Positions 58,384 through 64,000 of a stretch of DNA of 64,000 nucleotides are shown here, in pieces (the first letter of the stretch is position 1; every line of letters begins with the position of its first letter). A program made the position numbers and the translations under genes. The notes below the pieces were generated by a model. That model saw only the letters and a list, made by a program, of their open reading frames with translations. It was not told the origin of the DNA and searched no databases. Source of the DNA: an archaeon (lineage in GTDB: Archaea > Thermoproteota > Nitrososphaeria > Nitrososphaerales > Gagatemarchaeaceae); the NCBI GenBank assembly GCA_021819035.1, contig JAKASL010000001.1, forward strand, positions 806,001 to 870,000, read 5' to 3'.

Positions 58384-59483
58384 TTGAAGACATCAGGGTG
58401 GTCAACGGCGCGATCCCCCTGACGGAGACCATTCCAAGGCAGCAGTGGGTCGAAGAGTGGGGCTTCCAGCTCTACGTCAAGGTGTCGGCAGGGGGGCGCA
58501 CCGGCTGGGGCGAGACCTTGGCTTCAGGGGGGAACACAAGGGAACCCTACGCTGCACTCGTGGACAGGCTCGCCCCCGCTCTCCGGGGGAGGGACGAGTC
58601 GGAGACAGACCAGCTCTGGACCGTCATGAGGAGGCTCACCTACTCGGGGGGGTACGGGGTGACCACCGGCGCCATCTCCGGGATAGACATAGCCCTCTGG
58701 GACCTGAAGTCAAGGGAGGAAGGCAAGCCGCTGGCCGAAGCCCTCGGCGGGAGGGCGAAGAAGGTCCCCCGATACGCGTCACTCTCCAGGTACCAGAGGA
58801 CCGAAGACGCCGTGGCAGCGGTCGGCTGGCTCCTCGAGCAGGGGTACGCCACGATAAAGCTGCACCAGTCTGGGAGGGACGCCCTCGACGCAATCAGAGA
58901 GGTGAGAGAGAGGTTCGGCCACGGCTTCGACCTGGCGGCCGACCTCAACTGCGCCTTCCCGTACGCCAAGGCCCTCGAGTTCATGAAAAGGACCCGCCGG
59001 CACGAGCTGAAGTGGGTGGAGGAGCCCCTCTGGCCCCCGGACGACTTCGACTCCCTGAGGAAGCTGAACAAGGTGGGTCCGGTGGCGGCGGGGGAGAACT
59101 TCTTCAGCTTCTTCGAGTTCGAGCGCCTGATGGAGATGGATGCGCTGACCTACTACCAGCCTGACATCGCGAAGATTGGCGGCGTCACCCCTGCCCTCGC
59201 CATCTTGAAGCTGGCGAAGAGGCACGGGGCAGAGGTGGCGTTCCACAACAGGCCGGACAACGGCTGGGTGTCGACCATAGGGAGCGCCCACCTCGCGGCC
59301 GCCCTGTCACCTGGGTCCGTGGTGGAGAGCCCTCCCAACGAGATCCCTGGCAGGTACTTCGAGTTCCACGGGTCCATGGACAAGACGACGATAACCCCAG
59401 GGGGACCGGGGCTCGGGGTCGCCCCCTTGGGCTCCATCCCGCTCTCCGACAGGTCGAAGATGCTCGTCTTCCACGAGCACTGA
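58380..59483 (+). CDS. Enolase-superfamily (mandelate racemase/sugar-acid dehydratase) enzyme
   Basis: A 367-residue enzyme. The N-terminal capping domain precedes a TIM barrel with IKLHQSGRDALDAI (K-x-H base), FDLAADLNCAFPY (Asp), LKWVEEPLWPPDD (Glu), PVAAGENFFSFFEF (Glu) and VAFHNRPDNGWVSTIG (His), which are the metal ligands and acid/base residues of the MR group. Sugar-acid dehydration to a 2-keto-3-deoxy acid is likely, which would feed the aldolase at 49854. TTG 58380 overlaps the RidA stop. Confidence 0.9.
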   Translation: MIEDIRVVNGAIPLTETIPRQQWVEEWGFQLYVKVSAGGRTGWGETLASGGNTREPYAALVDRLAPALRGRDESETDQLWTVMRRLTYSGGYGVTTGAISGIDIALWDLKSREEGKPLAEALGGRAKKVPRYASLSRYQRTEDAVAAVGWLLEQGYATIKLHQSGRDALDAIREVRERFGHGFDLAADLNCAFPYAKALEFMKRTRRHELKWVEEPLWPPDDFDSLRKLNKVGPVAAGENFFSFFEFERLMEMDALTYYQPDIAKIGGVTPALAILKLAKRHGAEVAFHNRPDNGWVSTIGSAHLAAALSPGSVVESPPNEIPGRYFEFHGSMDKTTITPGGPGLGVAPLGSIPLSDRSKMLVFHEH

Positions 59484-59528
59484 GCGGCTCCACGCAGGTT
59501 AAATCGGCGGGGGCGGGGCTCCCCATCC

Positions 59529-60263
59529 ATGGACGTCGAGAGGATCATGCCGGGGATGGGGGTCAGGAGCAACGTCGGGACCATGGGCGCGGCTGGCGTC
59601 ACCCTGGTCAGGGACGACGTGAAGGTTCTGGTGGACACCGGCCACTACGGCACCAGGGACTGGCTCAAGGCGGAGCTCGAGAGGCGCAAAGTCTCGCCTG
59701 CAGACATAGACGTGGTGGTCCTCACCCACCTGCACTGGGACCACTGCCTCAACGTCGAGATGTTCCCACAGGCGAGGATACTCCTGGGCGAGGACGAGCT
59801 CAAGGAGGGGTTCCTCATGGAGCCGGGGCAGCCTCAGAACGAGGCCTTCAAAGCCGCCCTCAGGGAGATGAAGGTCGAGACGGTGGGGGACGGGGACAGG
59901 ATATCGAGTCACGCCACCGCCCTGCTCACCCCCGGCCACTCCCCGGGGCACGTCGCCGTGGCCTTGAAGGGGGACGACGGGAGGCTGACCGTGATGTCTG
60001 GGGACGCCGTCCCCAACTACAGGGCGTACCTCAGGGGGTTCCCCGACATCTCCTTCCACGACAGGAAGCAGTCAGAGGAGAGCGTGAAGAAGTTGAAGGA
60101 CCTCCGCCCCGACCTGGTCATCCCCGGGCACGACAGCCCCTTCAACGACGGGGGGTACGTCGAGAGGGACGACTTCACCCTCATCCTCCGGAGGGAGAAC
60201 GAGGAGAACTCCACATTCACCTTCAGGCACGTCCCGGCGGACAGGCCAATCATCCACCGCTGA
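59529..60263 (+). CDS. Metallo-beta-lactamase-fold hydrolase
   Basis: A 244-residue MBL-fold enzyme: VLVDTGHYGTRDWL, zinc motif VVLTHLHWDHCLN, TPGHSPGHVAVAL, VMSGDAVPNYRAYL and LVIPGHDSPFNDGGY. The order matches N-acyl-homoserine-lactonase-like hydrolases and lactonases. In a sugar-acid cluster it may open a sugar lactone. GTTAAAT at 59498-59504 lies 25-31 bases before ATG 59529. Confidence 0.9.
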   Translation: MDVERIMPGMGVRSNVGTMGAAGVTLVRDDVKVLVDTGHYGTRDWLKAELERRKVSPADIDVVVLTHLHWDHCLNVEMFPQARILLGEDELKEGFLMEPGQPQNEAFKAALREMKVETVGDGDRISSHATALLTPGHSPGHVAVALKGDDGRLTVMSGDAVPNYRAYLRGFPDISFHDRKQSEESVKKLKDLRPDLVIPGHDSPFNDGGYVERDDFTLILRRENEENSTFTFRHVPADRPIIHR

Positions 60264-60293
60264 GCCGGGGCGACGCGGTCGGAGGGGCCCCTT

Positions 60294-61442
60294 TCAGGGC
60301 TCTGTGGCCGCAGGGAGCCTCCTGACGTCTTCCCCCTTCAGGCGCAGGACGGGCTTCACCTCCCTTTCGAAGGCGACCGCCTCCCCTGCGGCGTCTTTCA
60401 GCTCCTTCCTGGCGGCTGAGACCCTGAGGGTCACGAGGTCGGCGGGCCGCCCGACGGCGATCGAGCCATGCACCGGCCTCCCCAGCGCCGCGGCCGGTGT
60501 ATGGGTGGCCGCGAGGATGACCTCCTCGACCCCCATCCCCAGGCCGAGCATCTTGGTCATGGTCGCCTCTAGGCTCACCACAGGTGAGGCCGCCGAGAAG
60601 GCATGGAGGTCCGTGCTTATGGTGTCTGGTCTGAACCCTTCGGCCAGCGCAGCCCTGGCTGTCGCATATGAGAAGCTCCCGCTCCCGTGGCCGAGGTCGA
60701 ACACCACCCCCCTTCTCCTGGCATCCCAGGCTTCCCGCATCACGTGCCCGCCCTCGTCGACGATCGAGTTCGGCCCCGGCCTGAAGGCGTGTGTGAGTAT
60801 GTCCCCTCTCTCGAGCAGCGAGAGGACCTCCTCCACCCGAGGCGGCGGCCTCCCGAAGTGAACCATCACGGGGACCCCGGCCCTCCTGGCGCACCGCTTG
60901 GCGGCCCTGACCAGATCCGCCCCCATCGCCCCGTTTGCGTTCTCGCTCACCCTCACCTTGACGCCCACTATGTGCTCCCTGTTTCCCTCTATGCACCCTG
61001 CGCAGGCCTCCTCGTCGGCTACCCGCATGTCAGGGACCTCCCCCGCCTGCTGGCCCCCGTGCATCCCGAAGAAGGGAATCCCGCCGAAACCTATGTTGAG
61101 GAAGGCATAGATCTTTGAGCTTGACCGCCTTATCACGTGCTCGAGGAACCCGGCGAAGTTGCCTGCCCCCGAGCTCCCGGCGTCCGCGAACACCCCTGTC
61201 CCCCACCGGCTCGCGACCCAGTCGGGGTCCACGCCGAGGCTGGTCCCAAGGTGATAGACGTGGGAGTGGAGGTCCACCAGCGCCGGGCAGACGTAGTCCC
61301 CATGCGCGTCGAGCACCCTGTCCGCCTTCTCCCTCACCTCTCCCACGGCGTCGATTATGCCGTCCTTCACGCCGACGTCCACGCGCTCCGCTTCCTTCGA
61401 GCGCGGGTCCACCACCCTGCAGCCGGAGATCTTGACGTACAC
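60294..61442 (-). CDS. Amidohydrolase/deacetylase-family metallohydrolase
   Basis: A 382-residue amidohydrolase. VCPALVDLHSHVYHLGTSLG holds His-x-His, IVGVKVRVSENANGAMG the likely carboxylated Lys, VPVMVHFGRPPPRVEE and GDILTHAFRPGPNSIVDEGG two more His, and TISTDLHAFSAAS the Asp. The order is that of the EF_0837/AHA_3915 family near D-glucosaminate or ornithine-lactam metabolism. It may deacylate an amino sugar acid. GTG start, with a GTATTAAC TATA-like box about 61473-61482. Convergent with the MBL gene. Confidence 0.88.
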   Translation of the reverse strand: MYVKISGCRVVDPRSKEAERVDVGVKDGIIDAVGEVREKADRVLDAHGDYVCPALVDLHSHVYHLGTSLGVDPDWVASRWGTGVFADAGSSGAGNFAGFLEHVIRRSSSKIYAFLNIGFGGIPFFGMHGGQQAGEVPDMRVADEEACAGCIEGNREHIVGVKVRVSENANGAMGADLVRAAKRCARRAGVPVMVHFGRPPPRVEEVLSLLERGDILTHAFRPGPNSIVDEGGHVMREAWDARRRGVVFDLGHGSGSFSYATARAALAEGFRPDTISTDLHAFSAASPVVSLEATMTKMLGLGMGVEEVILAATHTPAAALGRPVHGSIAVGRPADLVTLRVSAARKELKDAAGEAVAFEREVKPVLRLKGEDVRRLPAATEP

Positions 61443-61786
61443 TCCCTTCGCCGTCGAGGGCCCGGGGGAGGTTAATACGCGTGAACGGAGAGCTCGTCGC
61501 GCCCCGGGCTCGTCAGTGCGATCACGGCGTCCCCAGAGCCTGGTCCTAGACGGACCTTGGGACGCCGGCCGCCGTCCCCCCGTCGACCCCTTTCTCAGCC
61601 TCTTTCTTCAAGGAGTTGTAATTCGGGGCCACTGCGCCCCGTTCCATGGACCGCCCTGGCTATCTCTTCGCCGGGGCCCTTTTGCCCTTCGGGTGACCAG
61701 CGCCACCCTCCCTGCGAGCTCTTGGTAGCGTGTCATGGGCGACCTCCGGGAGCCCGGCCAGGCCGCTCCGACCCCCGGCCCCCGCC
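61443..61786. other. Intergenic region, nothing recognised
   Basis: Besides the promoter of the amidohydrolase gene near 61475, no gene, repeat or RNA structure is supported here. Frames are short and of low complexity. Confidence 0.5.
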
Positions 61787-62938
61787 CTATGCCGAGATGT
61801 AGAGCTTCGTGGGGGCGAACTCGAAGTGCCTCAGGACTTCGTTGGCGGTCAGCCTGCCAGACGCAGTCTTCACCAACAGCTTGTACAGCCTGTCCGCTGC
61901 CTCGTCCAGATCGTACTCGAACCTGAGCAGGCCGGTGATGTCGAGGTCGATGTGCTCCGGCATCGTGGCTACAGTCTTCGGGTTAGCTGAGACCTTGACC
62001 ACGGGTACGATTGGGTTCCCGATTATGTTACCCTGGCCCGTGGTGAATACGTGCACCGCCGCCCCCGCGGCCGCGAAGAGGGTGACGCACTCGGCAGCCG
62101 CCGAGGACGTGTTCATGTAGTTGAGCCCCTTCTTGGTGGGCTCTTCGGCGTAGTCGAGGGCGTCCACGAACTTGCTCTTCCCCGCTTTCTGGATGTTCCC
62201 CAGCGCCTTCTCTTCGATTGTGCTGAGCCCCCCTTTGATGTTCCCCTGGGTAGGCTGAGACCCAAACAGGTCCGCCCCCTGCCTCGCGATCTCTTTCTGA
62301 TAGTCGTCGAACATCTTCTGGAACTTCGCCTTCAGCGCGGGGGTGGCCATCTTTTCCGCGATGTAGCGTTCAGCCCCAGTGAGCTCCGAGGTCTCACCCA
62401 GCAGCAGCGTCGACCCTTCCGCCACCAGCCTGTCGTAGAGGACCCCCACCGTGGGGTTGGACGCCAGCCCAGAGGTGGTGTCGGACTCACCGCACTTCGT
62501 GCTAATGGTGAGGGACGAGAGGTCGTATTCGCGCCTGCGCTTTTCCGAGGCGTCCTGGACCATCTTCTTGGCGATCCTCGACGCCTTTTCTACCGTCTTC
62601 AGGTCCCCGCTCCCTTCGATGCCCAGGGCCTCGACCTGCTTGCCGGTCTTCGCTATCCTGTCAGCTATCTCTTGCGTCCAGTTCTGTTCTATCCCTATCA
62701 CGACGGCGCTCGCTACGTTGGGGTTCCTGCCGAACCCGGCCAGCGTCTTGAACATCAGCTCTAGGTCCGGGCCGAACTGGAGCCTCCCGTAAGGGTGGGG
62801 TATCGCTCTGGTCCCCTCGATCAGGCTCTCGACCCCCGTCGCAGCCGAGTTGGACAGGTCGTCGAGTGGGATGATGAGGACGTGGTTCCTCACCCCTATC
62901 CGCCCGTTCTCTCTCTCGTAACCGAGTATCTTGGTCAT
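61787..62938 (-). CDS. UxaA-family dehydratase, large subunit
   Basis: A 383-residue altronate/galactarate-dehydratase-type catalytic subunit. ILGYERENGRIGVRNHVLII is the family start. Then come the Cys in LTISTKCGESDTTSGLASNP, GSTLLLGETSELTGAERYIA, TKKGLNYMNTSSAAAECVTL and FTTGQGNIIGNPIVPVVKVS. ATG 62938 overlaps the small-subunit stop as ATGA. It dehydrates an aldonate such as altronate to a 2-keto-3-deoxy acid, fitting the aldolase in this island. Confidence 0.93.
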   Translation of the reverse strand: MTKILGYERENGRIGVRNHVLIIPLDDLSNSAATGVESLIEGTRAIPHPYGRLQFGPDLELMFKTLAGFGRNPNVASAVVIGIEQNWTQEIADRIAKTGKQVEALGIEGSGDLKTVEKASRIAKKMVQDASEKRRREYDLSSLTISTKCGESDTTSGLASNPTVGVLYDRLVAEGSTLLLGETSELTGAERYIAEKMATPALKAKFQKMFDDYQKEIARQGADLFGSQPTQGNIKGGLSTIEEKALGNIQKAGKSKFVDALDYAEEPTKKGLNYMNTSSAAAECVTLFAAAGAAVHVFTTGQGNIIGNPIVPVVKVSANPKTVATMPEHIDLDITGLLRFEYDLDEAADRLYKLLVKTASGRLTANEVLRHFEFAPTKLYISA

Positions 62939-63231
62939 CTCGAAGCCTTCCCCCATCTGAGGGAGCTAATGTTGTGGACGTGGACGTGTGCCCCCTTCTG
63001 GATGTTCTCTGTGGCGACCCCTATCGGCTCGCCGTACTCGACCACCTTCTCCCCCTTCTTTATCGCCGCCAGCGCTATCTTATGGCCCAGGGGGACGGCG
63101 TCCTGGCTCCTCAAAGAGACTTTGCCCCCGCTGTCCATCAACGTCCCCTCGACCTCTTCGCCGCTGTCGATGTCCGCCACGGCCACCCCGACCGAATCCT
63201 GTTTCGCGTGCACCAGGAACTTCTTCTCCAT
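62935..63231 (-). CDS. UxaA-family dehydratase, small (SAF-domain) subunit
   Basis: A 98-residue SAF-domain protein: FLVHAKQDSVGVAVADIDSG, VPLGHKIALAAIKKGEKVVE, YGEPIGVATENIQKGAHVHV and HVHNISS. In bacteria this domain is the N-terminal part of UxaA; here it is a separate gene coupled by ATGA to the large subunit. CTTTAAATC (63257-63265, reverse) is the TATA box. Confidence 0.93.
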   Translation of the reverse strand: MEKKFLVHAKQDSVGVAVADIDSGEEVEGTLMDSGGKVSLRSQDAVPLGHKIALAAIKKGEKVVEYGEPIGVATENIQKGAHVHVHNISSLRWGKASR

Positions 63232-63292
63232 GGGTTTCGCGCGCCCGTCTGACGCGATTTAAAGGTTCACGGAAGTCTGTCCCCGGCGGGGC

Positions 63293-64000
63293 TCAGTCGA
63301 GAGTGTACTCGACTATCTTCGGCTCAGTCATCTCCATCATGGTGTTCTTGGTCCCCTCCCTCCCTATCCCGCTCTTCTTGACCCCGCCGAAGGGGAGGCC
63401 GTCCCATCTGAGCCTGGTGGTGTCGTTTATGATCACTGTCCCAGCCTTCAGCTTCGACGCTATCCTGAATGCTCGAGAGAAGTCCCTGCTGAAGATGGCG
63501 GCGTCTAGGCCGTAGTCTGTCGAGTTCGCCTCCGCCACCGCCTCCTCGTCAGACTTCACCTCGATGACCGGGAGTATCGGGCCGAAGACCTCCTCCCTCG
63601 CGATTCTCATGGTCCTGTCCCCGTGTATGACGGTGGGCGGGAAGAAGTAGCCCGCGGTCCCCGCTGGTACGCTCCCTTCGTACACCACCCTGGCCCCGGC
63701 CCGCCTGGCGTCGGCGACGAACTCGCGCATGGAGTCGACTGCCTCGCGCGTGATGAGCGGTCCCACCGACGTGTCCAGCTCCATGGGGTCCCCCACCTTG
63801 AGGCGCTTGACCCGTTCCGTCAGCTTCTCCCCGAACTTCGCCGCGATCTCGGCCCGTACGATGAGCCTCTTCGTGGAGTTGCAGAACTGGCCGGCGTAGT
63901 CGAACCTGCCGAAGACCGCCGCCTCGGCAGCTCTGTCCAGGTCCGCGTCCTCTAGGACTATCTGGGCGTCGCTCCCCCCGAGCTCCATGATGACCCTCTT
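63293..64000 (-). CDS. Aldehyde dehydrogenase (partial, N-terminus outside window)
   Basis: The last 235 or so residues of an ALDH. The general-base Glu is in MELGGSDAQIVLEDADLD, the catalytic Cys in YAGQFCNSTKRLIV, and EEVFGPILPVIEV, VIINDTTRLRWDGLPFGGVK and KSGIGREGTKNTM follow. The R-W-D-G-L-PFGG stretch is like glyceraldehyde/lactaldehyde-type and non-phosphorylating GAPDH enzymes. This suits oxidation of glyceraldehyde released by the KDG-type aldolase. Next to, but separately transcribed from, the UxaA pair. Confidence 0.93.
   Translation of the reverse strand, partial: KRVIMELGGSDAQIVLEDADLDRAAEAAVFGRFDYAGQFCNSTKRLIVRAEIAAKFGEKLTERVKRLKVGDPMELDTSVGPLITREAVDSMREFVADARRAGARVVYEGSVPAGTAGYFFPPTVIHGDRTMRIAREEVFGPILPVIEVKSDEEAVAEANSTDYGLDAAIFSRDFSRAFRIASKLKAGTVIINDTTRLRWDGLPFGGVKKSGIGREGTKNTMMEMTEPKIVEYTLD

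Noticed and set aside
1-64000. tRNA, rRNA and CRISPR arrays
   Set aside because: No T-loop-like GGTTCGAATCC in cloverleaf context, no rRNA-like stretch and no regularly spaced direct repeats were found by eye. A tRNAscan or CRISPR search was not possible here.

Overview
The window reads as a GC-rich archaeal chromosome segment. Most genes are preceded by an archaeal TATA box (CTTAAAT, TTTATA, GTAAATA types) whose centre lies about 25-30 bases before an ATG, GTG or TTG codon, which points to mostly leaderless transcripts. Archaeal protein families fit this: aMBF1, a TrmB-like regulator, an HTH-CBS regulator, a MetE split into separate barrels, and F420-type LLM oxidoreductases. A soil or acid-environment lineage of Nitrososphaeria or Thermoplasmatota type is plausible, but no marker gene (rRNA, tRNA, ribosomal protein) is present to settle it. 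Genes in operons often overlap by four bases of the form NTGA.

Layout. 1-8.4 kb: a partial MoxR ATPase, small proteins, a SpoIIM-like membrane protein, a secreted phosphoesterase and an MMPL/RND exporter. 8.4-14.2 kb: an ABC-2 exporter, an LLM oxidoreductase, a radical SAM/SPASM protein with a CopD-like membrane protein, and a MoaD-like protein next to a BNR-repeat protein. 14.2-24.2 kb: surface proteins (UPF0182, a large InlB-repeat protein, two PF03640 repeat proteins), a VOC protein, a tnpB relic, an AAA-DUF4143 ATPase and aMBF1. 24.3-31.1 kb: a GG-reductase-type flavoprotein, then an operon of three MetE-type barrels and a MetF-like protein coupled by 4-base overlaps. 31.1-41.6 kb: a TrmB regulator, a glycerol-3-phosphate-like FAD/FGGY-kinase cluster, a second secreted phosphoesterase and an SCP2/alcohol/aldehyde dehydrogenase operon.

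41.6-48.7 kb is a worn region with gene relics (DUF2283, an AAA ATPase, a frameshifted PIN domain) around an intact RHH-phosphodiesterase-CysC operon. 48.7-64 kb is a catabolic island for sugar acids or related hydroxy acids: two D-2-hydroxyacid dehydrogenases, a DHDPS/KDG-type aldolase, an F420-dependent LLM enzyme, RraA, a family-5 solute-binding protein, RidA, an enolase-superfamily dehydratase, an MBL hydrolase, an amidohydrolase, a two-subunit UxaA-type dehydratase and an aldehyde dehydrogenase.

The most unusual object lies inside this island: a 2,250-bp, visibly AT-richer element (53687-55936) bounded by perfect 76-bp terminal inverted repeats and a 6-bp target duplication (TACGGC). It has no recognisable transposase. 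It carries a C39-like cysteine peptidase interrupted by one in-frame TAA, an orphan 313-aa protein, and the start-less C-terminal piece of an Mrr-like nuclease domain.
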